A stretch of DNA of 64,000 nucleotides from Allacma fusca (GCA_947179485.1 OX359247.1:30356801-30420800); one strand, 5' to 3'. Counted from the first letter of the stretch, positions 39,621-51,108 are shown. Notes: generated by a model from the sequence alone, not told the origin. Translations and numbers: made by a program.

Positions 39621-41344
39621 TAATAGTTTATTACTACTCCAATGTTTGATGTCTCACCTCCCTGCATATGTAGGTACTACTCTTCCCGGCTCATTCTCCA
39701 AGAAATGTGTATTGGAGGGTTGCATCTCTCATAATGGCTCGAGTTCCTTAGTAATGATTGCTGGAGGTAATTTACGGGAGAAAACAAGATAGAGAGTTGT
39801 AAAGAATCGGTATGTATAGGACACCGCGATGAGGATCTCATTTCCAAGAACACAGCGTAGTTCTGTACCATTCCCGGTAATAGTACTTATTGCTTTCTCC
39901 TTTTCTGGTTTCTGGAACTTTCTGGGAGAGAAATCTGCCTTATGCTAACTCTCAGTGGATCCAGAATCGGAAATGACCCTTTTGCCAGCTCTCGACGCCA
40001 TTGACCATGTTGTGTATGTTTATGCGAGGAGGTAATGGGGGAAAGGTGGATTAGAAAATAATAATGGGTATAGCCCAATTGGAGAAAGAGTTGGGTCCAG
40101 GTTCGACAGGATCTCTCCAGGCCTTCCCTTTCTCCTAGCCAAACCACTTTTATTGCGCAGAGGCACTCAGTATACATAATTGATCAGGATTCGGCACCAC
40201 ATTTAGCCAGCAGGGAATTCCTCTCGTAAAGATTACAGACTTTTACAGCACAGGAAATGTTATCTCGAGGTTGGAACTCTAGTTAAAGAAACACACTGAA
40301 TTTGGCGGCTCCTCTCGCTCCCCGATAAGTACACTTCATATGGTCCTGCTCGGAGTGAGGAGGTTCAACTTCCGAATAGAAAGTGGAACTTTTGGCCGGA
40401 AAGTTGCGCTTCTCTCTTGTAGCTTTCTCCTTCTGTGCTCCTCTTTTTTGGGAGAGACTGTGTGAGAGAACTGATGGTGATTATCTAACGTTAATTCTTG
40501 ACGAGAGTCAAATGGTTGCCCTGTTTATTTTCCACTCCATACGATTCCTTCGGGAGGAATGGGGAAGTAGTTGGAAAAATATGCATGACGACAGTCTGCC
40601 ACTTTATCCTCTCGGAGAGCAACCTCCATTTGAAGCCTTTGCTTTCATCTTAGCCCTCTTTCTGCATTTAATTACATGTGTCCCTATAAACCCATATATC
40701 TTCTCAACTTCAATATACCTATATATTTCGGACTGGACTCAAATACTCTTTCTCCTTGTCTCCATCCAGTAGTCAGAGGATCCAAGCATGCATATGTACG
40801 CTTCTTTGTGCACATATACCTCCGCCTTGATATATGAGTGTAATGGAAAGTCTGAAAGCTGTAATGCCAGTCGAATAGAAAACTTCAAACCAATCCTGTA
40901 ATTTTCTTTATCCTAGCAGCAGAAATGCAACCTCTTTTTCTACCCAAGCTATATATGAAATATAAATGGTTTTGGTTACGGGTTCCCGAGAAATCTGTAA
41001 ATGGAAGAATGGCAAGACTCCGAACGTTGTTCCGTCTGAGCCGGTTGTAACAGGGAGGTTCTTCTGGAGAAAGTAAAAGTTTTGATCTAACAGGAAGAAA
41101 AGTTTGCTCTTCAATGTGCTAAAATGTTAGTAGCTATGGCTTAAATAGGGTATAAAAGTCATTATTCACTGCTCTTAGCCCGAGCCGCCGTCTGCTTTCT
41201 GATCAACTCTACGCACATTCCTTCAACTCTCCACTATTTCGCTTTTACTTTCGGGGAGTACTTGCCTCATCTACATATACTTGTTTACCAACTCTTGTTA
41301 TCGACTTACAACAGACCAGGATGCATGTAGGACTGTTCTTGGAA

Positions 41345-41475
41345 CATTTGGTGAAAGTCGGGTGGCATGATGGAGAAAGTGTAGTGAAAATAAGAGAAAG
41401 CATAGAGAAAGTTGATGTAAGTACAGAGAAAGAGAGAGTACAGTGAAAGTACGGAGAAAGTACAAGGAGCCAGTC
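41345..41475 (+). repeat. GGAGAAAGT cluster
   Basis: Exact copies at 41372-41380 and 41453-41461, with ggtgaaagt, agagaaagc, agagaaagt, agagaaaga and agtgaaagt between them, spaced roughly 9-20 bases apart. This is the densest example and suggests a decayed minisatellite with a unit near gtacGGAGAAAGT. Confidence 0.65.
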
Positions 41476-41816
41476 TGAAGTAGAGAATTTGAGTGATTAG
41501 CAGTATCTACATACTCAGAAGGAGGCATAAAAAAAGTTGTTCCTCTCTCAAAATTGAAGCGTCTCATGATGGTAAGATAGAAAGTAAGGAACCATACGCA
41601 AAAATCCCTAGCAAGTTTCCCTCCGAAGCATATGCACTTATGTGGACGATAGTTACAAGTCACAACTCCAGTTTTTTCATAAACGTGCAAAGTATCTACC
41701 CCGGCAAAAAAGGAAATAGTCGACAAACTTAAAGAGAACGTTTCTGATAAAATGAAAAGTTTGACAGTTTCCAGCCTGAAAACACAAAATGTTAACTTTT
41801 GTGGCTTGTTTGGCAA

Positions 41817-41862
41817 GTGTGTGTATGTGTGTGTGTGTGTGTGTATGTATATATATGTGTGT
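41817..41862. repeat. Compound (GT)n-(TATG)n repeat
   Basis: GT runs interleaved with tatgtatatatatg. Confidence 0.9.
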
Positions 41863-43925
41863 TTGAGACCAAGAGAAAAATTCTACTAGTCTCTGTAACT
41901 TGAACACGTCCTCCTTTCTATCTTTCAACGTTGAGCGTACTTTCACCCCGAAATCTTTTTCCAAGGAGCTTACATGCAGATTAAAGAAAACAAGTATTTC
42001 CTACGGACCTCTAAGTGCACTTATTTAAATCAACGTCAACTTGTTTCAAGAAATGTTTCGACAGTTAAGAATTTAACTTCCTACATAAATATGTAAAGTC
42101 TGGGAAAAAAATTACTTACTTCAAAATACTATTTTGGAGACTTTCATTTCAAAATTATCATAGAAACAGTTTTTAGAGACACTTCCGGAAAAAATGCCGT
42201 TCCACATATGCTCATGTATCTGAGTGGTACAATTTATTCCCATTAAAAATTGAAAGGGTGAAAGATGAAAGGGAAACAATCGTAGAAAAAAATGTGGGAG
42301 TAAGTTTTGTCAATGTCATTTTGTCCAATGCGCCTTCGCCTCGTTGTCCGAACTCTGGTGTCACTGTCATTGTCTTTGGACAGACAACCGTTTATTCAGT
42401 TTGCATGGCTGTCCAACTAAAAGAGAGGGAGACAAAGAGTAAGTGAGGGAGAGAGAGAGAGGGGACAGTGAAAGGAAAGGAGAAAGAGTAACAATCAAGA
42501 CTTTTATACAAGTTGCCCACACGTGAGTTTTGTTCTCATCCGTCACATCTCTTCCATTCGGGAGGACCGTGGTAGTAGGGAGAGTCGTTGTGAAGATATC
42601 AGGAAGGAACACACTGCGCCTTCTTTTTAGGGCTAAGTGACTGACTGACATTTGGCAAAGTTGGTCATGAGGCTGTTCTCCTGAATGCCTGTCAGCTTTT
42701 CTGCTTCTTCTCTCTCCAATCCTAAAGTTTAACTCGGGAAAATTGGCTCTGCCCTTTCCTCCTCATCTCCCTCATTTTATTCCTGTGCATTGTCTGCTTC
42801 CTTCAAGATAGACGTCCTCACAGATACAGGTCTGCAGGCCCTGCCGGATATGATGATCAATTCATCCACTCATACATGTATACCTATACAATGCAAGCAC
42901 GCTCATCAGAATAAATTGCTTGTAAGGAAATCATAAACTGTAACGTGGCAGGGAAAGTTGTGAGAGTAGTACCTTCTTTGAATTATATAAATACCCATTT
43001 TACAACAATACAAAATCACTTGTGTACACCCAAAAAATGTGTTCCAACATTCCTATTTAATGTGCAGATTTTGATATGCCTGTCTCCAGGTAGAGGAAAA
43101 CGCCAGCAGTAGCATATATCTACATATAGTAAGACGTTTAAAAACCTAATGATCCCATCTTGTAATCTTTCTGGTAGATGTGTGTTTATTCATGTAAATA
43201 ATTATATATCTATACATAATCTCCAGACGTCAGACGTGATAAACGCTTGAGACAGAAACTACATATATGCATGAATATTTAATAACTAGTATTGCAGCAA
43301 CATCAACGTATTCATATCCAAGTATGTCATTTTTATACATCATTAGAAGTAAATGTCTAAGTATGTGTAAACAAATAGGTATGAATATTCAAGAAATATG
43401 TAGGACATTTGTGCACCAACATGCATGGTAGTGTAAAGCCTTGAAGGTATTGCTTACATCTTATAACAATTACACGCCAGCAAGCATGCATCTGTATAAG
43501 CTGAACCTTGATTGCATGACCGTATGCAGGCGTACTTCTAATCATAAATAAGAACCTTTGTATGGTTTTATGTGCGGAGTCAATGCATGTGGGAAGAAGG
43601 TGCCAACCAGCCTGCCCTTTGAGGTGCTTCCTCCTTATGTATAAGTAAAGACCTGGAGAAAGGAGGAGAAAGGAGGCACACTTTGAAAGACCGTTGTGTC
43701 TTTTATTAATAGCATTCTTCCGCCCCGTCAAAAAACCTATTCCTTTCAGCTCGACCCATTTACTTTTACAGCTGGCTGAGCTACCGCAATCAATGCTCTG
43801 AAACTTAAGACCTGGTCATACTACAAGCCATTGTCAAATGATTGAACAAGTCATTTTCGATTGACGGCTAGTCCTGCTGGCAAAAAGGCCCTTTTTCCCT
43901 ACAAAACTCACTAGTAAATAGAAGG

Positions 43926-43944
43926 AAGAGAGAGAGAGAGAGTG
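43926..43944. repeat. (GA)n microsatellite
   Basis: GA run followed by gtgagacagtgag. Confidence 0.9.
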
Positions 43945-44287
43945 AGACAGTGAGAGAAAAGGAGAAGAAGAGGCGCAATTCCCTTTTATTCGTCTTCTTC
44001 GACTTTCTCTCTCCACCAAATCTCTTTCCACGTTTCAGCGACCTGATTTGACCAAGAAAAATAATGGAAAAAATCCTTTTTCCAACTGTTTTCTCCTTTT
44101 TACTCTTTTTCTCTCTTACTTTCGTCTCGTTGTTTATTTATTTACAGTGACATGGAAACCCATATGCAGGGCTTCATACCCTGTAGTTTCTCTTATGCTT
44201 TATAGTTACGTACACTGAAGGGAGCAGAAGGTAGAAGGAATTTTGATGACTCGTTATCACTTTCACTTTCCTACAGCTCTGCTCTGT

Positions 44288-44310
44288 TCTCTCTCTCTCT
44301 CTCTCACTCT
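44288..44310. repeat. (CT)n microsatellite
   Basis: CT run with a cac interruption. Confidence 0.9.
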
Positions 44311-44714
44311 AATGTGAAGTGAAAATGAAACATTTTTCTCTCTTCCAATTTCTCATTGCCTTTTGCTCCTTTTTAGCCCTTCCTCTCACCATCCGTATTT
44401 TCACAGGGTGGGTGGATGACTTTCACTCATCTGACATGTCCCATGAAATATGTCTGTAAAGCAAATAAACAAAATGAGATTTTTTCCAATCAGATTTGGT
44501 AATTGTCATTTTGATTAAAAATGAGTTGCAATCATCATTTCGTCTCCAGAGGCCTCCCATCAATCCTAGACTTTTCTCAATTTAGTCCCCGTCTCAATCT
44601 TGTGCTTTCCATTTGTCTTATGTACCCAGAAAAAAAATTTCATTTTCACTTCAGTTGTTTTCATTTATTTGAAGAAAGCTCAGGAGGAATTAGTCATTTG
44701 AGGTGTAGATAGAA

Positions 44715-44745
44715 AATGGTTGGAGAAAGTATGGAGAAAGTTTTG
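44715..44745 (+). repeat. Paired GGAGAAAGT copies
   Basis: Two exact copies, 44722-44730 and 44733-44741, eleven bases apart start to start. This is the tightest exact pair in the window and gives a likely minisatellite period of about 11. Confidence 0.65.
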
Positions 44746-47222
44746 GGCTCGGTTATAGTTTGAGGAAGTCGTAAGGGATGCCTTTGAGCCGGTGTATTTT
44801 ATACGGACTTGTATGGGCCGGAGTGAAACGTTAGCCAAAACATGGAATCATGATAGTGATTTTATGACTTGTCCGTATGTGTGTGTGTATATCTATGTAT
44901 ATGTGTGTACATTCCTACTGGCGCCGTCTTGGCTCACTTTTGTTATTTATTGCAAGTATCAATTGCCCATCGTATTTCATCAGGGACTTCCAGTCCCAGC
45001 CCCTGTTTTTACCAACAATCTCAGCCTTTATTTCTGTATTGGTTTATTTGTAGTAAAACTTCCATGTTTATAGATTTTCTGCGTAGTAATTTTTCACTGT
45101 TTCTTTGCTTATACAATCAGAGATAGAAAAACAAATTTCAAAATTGAGAGTCCAGGGAGTGTACCGGGAATGTTTGGAGAAAGCAGATAAAAAATATTAC
45201 AAAATACGAAAATTGGAAACGTGTATAAAAGTAGCACCAATCAAAGGAAGGAGAGCACAAGGGCAATAGCTCACTGAAAAGACCGAGTATAAAAATTACA
45301 TCAAGTGTAAACACAGCATGCCTAACAAGTTGGGGAAAGTTTTGTGCGAGAGATAAAATAAAAAAATGTGGTTGTTAGGGGTGAAAGGTAATAAGAAAAG
45401 CATAAAATGATTCTCGAATGGATTTAGTTTTTCAAATAGAAAGATGGGTAGCTATACACTTGATATCTATTACATTGCTCTATTTAAGACTTTCATGACG
45501 ACGCGTAAGTGTTTCCTTTTGACTTTCACTCAACGAGTTTGTCTGTTGTTTCATCACTAAAGCCTCAGCGTCCGACATAAATATAAGGTTAAAGCTTCTC
45601 CCACCATGGCTAGTTTTTCTCCCACTAGGAAAATACATATGTACATGCTGGAGCTTGTACATTGTTTATAACCCCACAATTGGGCCTCACACTTATGTAC
45701 GGATACTCCGACCCTTCCATATATCAGATTGATGCAATGGCTACATTTTATAGCCCATTCCTGTGGAAGCCCGAGAAAAAGAAAGAGCCAAAAGAGAAAA
45801 GAGTTTACTTCTTTCCCTTATATAGCGGGTGTGCTCGAGAGAAGAATAGAGAAAATAATACTTACCCAAAAGCATCTCTCCGTCAGTGTGGCTGGAGTTA
45901 TGGAGAGGTAACGGAGGGGTTGACCTGGCACTGACTCTCCTTTCTCTTTGGCTAAGCAGAAGCCAAAATAAAGAAGGGAGATAGATAGAGAGAAAGAGAA
46001 AGAGAGAACGTGTCGGGATTTTTATTTGGGAGTGAAAGAGAAAAGTGACTTTCTCCCTTGTGACTCGCACTCTCTTATGTATTGGGATATTTATTTCCTT
46101 TCCAGCTGAGCTTTCGTCGTTTCGGGTGGGGGAAGAACCCTTCGACCTAATTTTTTCCTAGTTGTCTTTCCCCACTTTCTCCCTACTGTAGATTAGGTCC
46201 TGGGCCACTATTGGTTTCATATTTGGCAATTATTTTTAACTGATTTCCCATCTCCGAATCCTTCTCTCTCAACTTAGTTCCAGGACTATTTCTGGATTTT
46301 TATCTTACAAAGGATAGGCTACTTGAGAGCAGTTTAATTTAATTTAAAGGCATTTGAAGCAATTTCCTTCAAATGGCCTCTCCCCGTACATACTAGTACA
46401 TTGGCAAAAATTTGAGCCTAAATGTATTACATATTTAATTTATTTTAGTGCCCCCCTAATAACTTTCTCCGGCGACGACTGGATTTAGTGAATTTCTTGA
46501 AATGTCAGTTCTGATTTTATTTGTCCTTCTGAAACTCAGACTTGAAAATTTAATTAAAATTGTAATTTGAAAATTGAAATTGGCAGGTCTTTAGAAAATA
46601 TAAGTGAAAATAGAATTGTGAGAATTGTGGAGAAAGTTAATAAACCAAGCACACCCAACTACGTTAGTGATGGGCTTCACATCTGTCAAAGAGGGAATAT
46701 GAACTCATAGGACCTGACAAAGGCCCAGCAAGTTGTGATTGGAATACATAAGGTCCAAGGGAAAACAGATGTGCAGGAAAGACAGGAATTGTTTTTGTAA
46801 TTCCAACGCACGTATTGTCATATATTGCGAGCAATGGGAGATTTTGGGAGAGGAACTACAATGGAAAGATTGATAGGAAATGCATGAGTTGATATGTGGA
46901 ACAGTTCGTGTCAATCCTCATAAGTTGGTGGTCCGGATTGATCAGTGGACCGTGAGGAGATAGATCCAACCAGGATTTCCCACTCTTACGCGCACACACA
47001 TGATTGAATGAGCGGCTTGGATGTATCCTCATGGTGGGGCTTGGGGAAGGTATAACTAAGAATTACTGCTCAGCTGTGCAAAATCAACTTGAATATATGA
47101 TTGCCTGGATTCAAATAAATGTAACATTATTATTCAATATATTCTCAACCTTGGAATTGAGATTTTTGCTTTCTTTACTTTCTCTCTCTCTCTTCAAATT
47201 CTCCCATCCCCCTTATCCACAG

Positions 47223-47372
47223 AGTTTCCTTTCCCCCTCTAAAGATGAGAGGGGTAGATGTTGATGATTCCTCACGTGCATCTGACGGCTCCCTTGCTAT
47301 TATCGAAAGTGAGAGAGCTGATGGGTATACCCACACTCCTGGGCTCTGTCCTCCTGGCTTATGATTGCTGCC
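47223..47372 (+). other. Possible 5' leader with a small upstream open frame
   Basis: A convincing acceptor (long pyrimidine tract ending tatccacag at 47222) precedes this stretch, which leads to the Kozak ATG at 47373. An ATG at 47245 opens a 39-codon frame ending in TGA at 47362-47364, rich in Asp, Ser and Gly. Its stop overlaps the in-frame ATG at 47361 as ATGA. If transcribed as leader, it would be an upstream open frame able to dampen translation. This is inference from sequence only; there is no evidence for a promoter here, and the tract before the acceptor could be just another pyrimidine run. Confidence 0.25.
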
Positions 47373-47535
47373 ATGGATTTTCAAGAGTTGTTGAGAAAGT
47401 TTGAAAATTTTCGGACTCAAATTTCCTCCCTTCCTTCCTTTTACTCTTCCAGAGTCTCTCGCTGGAAGTGCTTTCCCTGCTTTCTCCTGCTCTGCTTCCT
47501 ATTGATATGTATTTCTACATCTCTTGGGCAGGATC
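47373..47535 (+). CDS. Candidate first coding exon: signal peptide of the sns/hbs-like receptor
   Basis: Predicted to target the receptor to the secretory pathway. The ATG at 47373 sits in a strong Kozak context (gctgccATGG). The 54-residue frame has a polar start, a basic patch (R27, R30, K32), a hydrophobic core at about residues 34-47 (F/L/C/I-rich) and a signal-peptidase-like end, S50-L51-G52, followed by Gln-Asp. The frame stays open to a TAA at 47559. Possible donors are C|GTAGTA after 47535 and A|GTACAC after 47538. Both are phase 1, matching the phase 1 acceptor of the Ig exon at 49110; joining would make a Gln or Lys codon. An ATG at 47361 is in frame but in weaker context. Caution: pyrimidine-rich DNA, common here, yields F/L/S-rich peptides by chance, neither donor is strong, and a good internal acceptor (AG at 47451-47452) could mean the exon starts later. 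Confidence 0.45.
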
Positions 47536-48151
47536 GTAGTACACTGTATACATAACATTATTGTTATGTCCCAAAAGTAGATATAATTACTTCTGAGCAC
47601 AAGGACCTGATCCTAGGCTCAAACATAAGGATCGTACATAACCATTTTGTCCTATTCGTATGCATGCACATCCTTACAATCTTAATCGTACTATTTTGTG
47701 CACGGGTACATGAACACAATTATTTGTGTTTTGTCTGGACGTGCATCATCATTATATAACCGTTGTACGTACAGCCCTAATTCCAAGCTTTTAGGAAGCC
47801 TACACCTAAATATGTGCAACATCACTCTTATGCATACTAACCCATTCTTATCTGTGCACATGAAGGAACATAAGGAACAGGTTCGTAAGTTGAAGCTGTA
47901 TATGGAAAACAGGAGACATATGGATAGCCAAGTAGATACTGAATGTGCATTAACTCTGAATAGAAATAATACCATGTATATATGTAACTACATGTGAAAG
48001 CATGGGGAATCACTCTACAAGTGTAAGACTTCTGGAAGAGTAGATGTGGTTCTAATTTACATGTGCTCCACTCTCATTCCATTGGTATTCTTGTGGAGGG
48101 ATCGATTCTACCGTGTTGTTGTCCTCACTTTTCTCCTCGTGTATTTTCCCT

Positions 48152-48190
48152 TCTCTCTCTCTCTCTCTCTCTATCTATCTCTATCCCTCT
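48152..48190. repeat. (CT)n-(CTAT)n
   Basis: CT run passing into ctatctatct; lies inside the presumed intron. Confidence 0.9.
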
Positions 48191-48849
48191 CATCTATTTG
48201 AAATTCCCAATGTGAATTTCCCCTAGAAATATCATATTGTGTGCGGAAGAATGTAATTGCCTTCTCAAAATATTGAGCTCTCGTCCTCTCTCTCTCTCTC
48301 TCGTTCCTGTCTCTCCTCTCAACTGTCCCTTTCTCCCTCATTCCCTCCTACATAATTTCTATACAGCAATAAAAATGAATTCTCTCATGCATTGACAAAA
48401 TTCTTGAGTGAATCAGATGGGAGACTTTATCCAAGACATATGTCTCCTCTATCTATGTATGTACGTTTACCCCTCATGATGCTATCTATCTACAAGCATT
48501 AGGAAGATTGCTGAAGGATAATATTCATTTATTTTCTATCTCGTACAACGACATAATGAATTGACTCGGGAATGAAAAGAAAATGAATAATTTTGATACG
48601 GTACGGGATTACAGTAGTGCCCTGCACATAACATTCTTCGTAGGGCCTCTTCCACATAGAATTTTTCCCATTCAGAAGATAATGACATTTGTAATTTTCC
48701 AGTTCCCCTTGGCTCAGCAGAATATTACATGGAAAGGGATGGGCATTTCACACGGGAAGAAAGCATCACTTTCTCTGCGGATAACTTTACCAATATATTA
48801 AATACATACAGGCTTCACTGCATTTATTAGTTTCAAACAATTTTAGTAT

Positions 48850-49025
48850 GGGCAAGGTGGAAAAAGTAAGGAAGTGAAATTAAGCAAAAATTATTTAAGT
48901 AAAAGTAAAAGAGGAGAGGTTTCAGGGAGTAAAATTCATCTGGAGTTTTGGAGAAAGCAGGAGAAACTGAGTGAAAATAAGGGAAAGTAAGTGAAAGTTA
49001 GGGAAAGTATTAAGTGAAAAAAAGC
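48850..49025 (+). repeat. GAAAGT cluster immediately upstream of the Ig exon
   Basis: Contains ggaaaaagt, agtaaaagt, ggagaaagc, ggagaaact, agtgaaaat, gggaaagt (twice), agtgaaagt and agtgaaaa words on the + strand. It ends about 85 bases before the 49109 acceptor, so if real it sits inside the intron near the branch region. Almost all copies are degenerate. Confidence 0.5.
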
Positions 49026-49109
49026 CATGGTGACTTTTTATATTCTCGCCTGGAAATCCCACAAAGCTTGGACAGTGTTGATTTACAGTATCTTTTTATG
49101 TGTTAACAG

Positions 49110-49247
49110 AAGTGTCAACACAGCAGCAGTCCTTTCGGAGACGACCACAGCCCTTGGAAGTGAAATTGGGTGAAACGGCCATTCTTCAGTGTGAAGTTGA
49201 GAATCAAGCTGGGGACGTGCAGTGGACCAAGGATGGCTTTGCACTTG
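49110..49247 (+). CDS. Internal exon: first half of an Ig domain, Nephrin/Sns/Hibris (Kirre/Rst-related) family
   Basis: Encodes 45 full codons plus two split ones and is symmetric, phase 1-1. After a Gln-rich start the residues follow the family pattern F-R-x-x-P-x-x-L-x-V-x-x-G, then the Ig B-strand Cys (residue 27), and the C-strand Trp at residue 38 within VQWTKDGFALG. The Cys-to-Trp spacing of 11 is typical of an Ig fold, and QWTKDGFALG is characteristic of the first Ig domain in Nephrin-type receptors. The preceding QQxSFR and CEVxNxAG resemble insect Sns/Hbs more than Kirre/Rst as I remember them. Known role of the family: cell-surface adhesion molecules in myoblast fusion, nephrocyte/podocyte slit diaphragms and eye patterning, working in heterophilic pairs. 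The acceptor follows a T-rich tract (ends tgttaacag at 49109); the donor is G|GTAAGA. A second acceptor at 49088 is also in phase and would add seven residues. The missing second half (F/G strands with the second Cys) must come from a later exon. Confidence 0.87.
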
Positions 49248-49399
49248 GTAAGAGCATATTTTTCTATTTGACTCCCTCGCACTCCTTGTTTCCCTTCTCT
49301 TTCTGGGAGCGAGCTCTTTCTCCATAAAACAGTCCTTGTTACATGCACTTATTCCCATGCATGGGCTCGTTCAAGGCGGAAACTCACCATAAAGGCACC

Positions 49400-49860
49400 C
49401 ACGTGGTTCGCAGGAGTGCATCCATCTTCATTATTAGGCCTCTCCACAGCATTAGGGTTTTGTAATAACAACGGTCATTAGCCAACGGAGCGATTCGCAT
49501 ACCAAAGATTGCCTCCTAGCACACCAACACCAAAGATTCATTCTCTCCCTCCCCTGTACCTCACACATTACCTCCTTAATTACTTTAATTACCGAAGGAA
49601 GGGCTATTGCATAAATTCCTTTTCCCCTGCAATGTGTTTTGGGAACAATATGTGGCCCTGCTGGGCTCCACGGGAGTAGCTTTAAGGAGTGTTTTTTAAA
49701 AGAAAATCAAGTGTTAAGCAATAAGAAATGTAATTGGGCTAAGAGAAATTATTCCCTGGGATGCAGTTGTACTGGAATAAATAAACCGGGACGTTAACGA
49801 GCCTTAATTAGTGATTTACTTGGGAAGCTTCGGAAACGCTACCAGAGTCCCAGAGCATAG
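49400..49860. promoter_or_regulatory. Possible intronic enhancer just downstream of the Ig exon
   Basis: Repeat-poor stretch beginning about 150 bases after the Ig exon donor. It carries two TTAATTA sites nine bases apart (49576-49582 and 49585-49591), a third at 49804-49810, and GTTAAC near 49793. It lacks both microsatellites and TACATA words. Early introns of developmental receptor genes often hold enhancers, so the location fits; activity is inferred, not shown. Confidence 0.27.
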
Positions 49861-51076
49861 CCTCGCCTTTCTCTAGACTTTCCTCAAATTACGGGAACTT
49901 ACCAAAAAGATAGAGTTAAACTAGACATTAAAACCAGGAATGTACGCACACGTAAGGATGGACAAGAATTTTGTAAATTAAAGAGAGATCCACTGTAACC
50001 TTCTTACGTATGGAAGTAACATTGTTACATTTGTAAGACACAGGCGCTAAATACAAAGCCCCCTAAAGTACACTTGCAATGGTCTCACTCTGGCCTCTCT
50101 GAGTAGATATGTGATTAGGGAATAAAGGCTACTGGATTTTGACCATGTTTGTAAGTCTACATGGAGGGGGAGATATACTCAAAAGTTCTATAACTAGAGC
50201 ATTGGTTCATTACAAGTTTCATGCCCGGAGAAAGTTGACTTCCTCAATTGGCATGTAAGTGCAAGTGTAGGCTGAGATAGGACATAAATTGCAAATAAGA
50301 GCGTGTGCTCATTCCAGGGTCCTGGACAAGCGTATATTTTAATGGAGAAAGTAGAGAAGTTCTTGGGTGTTTTATCTCTTCGTTTTAAAAGGGAAAGTCG
50401 GGGTGCGTCGGAACATGAATTTCTCCCCGGATTAGCTTTTTCCTAACCACATTTACACATTGCATTTGGAGTATTTTCAGGGAATGGGTCCAACCAATGG
50501 ACACTTATAAATCCACGGATCCCAAACACCACTCACTTTCAAAGGATGCATCGAGCGTCTTAATAATAGGAGCGTAAAGTCAATGCTGTGATACTTTTGT
50601 TTCATTAGAGATAATACTTACTACTTGGGATTCCTAAGTGAGCTCAGTTATGCTCAGGGAAGTTTTTGTGGGACTTGTGTCTTTAATAACATGTAAAAAT
50701 TCCCAATCATAGCTGCGTGCCTGTAAAACAAATTTCGACGATAAAATGCGTACATATGTGGTTGTGCATGCACAATTCATTATTGAGCTGTACATGCGAA
50801 CAATCTGTTGTCATACTTAAAGGCATACCAAACTGGTCCATTCAAGCAAGGAGGATATGAGCTTGCATGTAAATATGTAATATTACGAAGCCCAATCCCA
50901 TGAAGACATGCGAAGTTTTATGAACAAAGTGTGAGACCACATATGTATCAGGCCAAACACATGTATGTATGTATGTGTAATTAGATACATACATTTGAGT
51001 GAGGAAGTTTTAGGAAGCAGCATTGACTCTGGTGTGAGTCTTCCGATAATATAGGGAAAGTGAGGATAAAGAAATG

Positions 51077-51079
<3 letters not shown>

Positions 51080-51105
<26 letters not shown>
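51080..51105. repeat. (GA)n microsatellite
   Basis: GA run of about 25 bases. Confidence 0.95.

Positions 51106-51108
<3 letters not shown>

Larger units (their letters stand above)
34271..41340. other. Non-coding DNA, no exon recognised
   Basis: Holds CT runs at 34.8, 36.73 and 38.09 kb, a strongly pyrimidine-skewed block at 37000-37320, AT-rich sequence at about 35700-35790, and TACATA words at 34.43-34.48 and 38.48-38.54 kb. The 129-codon frame at 40383-40772 (+ strand) does not cross a simple repeat but starts at GTG, lacks a clear flanking donor, and shows no domain that I recognise. Confidence 0.5.
41480..47222. other. Non-coding DNA upstream of the candidate gene start
   Basis: No exon is recognised. 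The stretch includes a GT/TATG compound repeat at 41.82 kb, a GA run at 43.93 kb, a CT run at 44.29 kb, paired GGAGAAAGT copies at 44722-44741, and further copies on both strands at 46.17, 46.46 and 46.63 kb. If the gene starts near 47.2 kb, a promoter or a 5' non-coding exon could lie here, but I see no convincing TATA/initiator arrangement. Confidence 0.5.
47536..49109 (+). other. Presumed intron between signal-peptide and Ig exons
   Basis: This 1,574-base interval begins with GT and ends with AG if the proposed exons are right. It holds TACATA-type sequence near its start, CT runs at about 48152-48190 and 48285-48302, and a purine-rich GAAAGT cluster at 48850-49025 that ends about 85 bases before the acceptor. 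No convincing exon was seen inside. Its existence depends on the candidate signal-peptide exon being real. Confidence 0.4.

Noticed and set aside
41298-41816. 172-codon minus-strand frame
   Set aside because: Its Ser/Leu/Phe-rich content comes from the complementary GAGAAAGT cluster; no recognisable domain.
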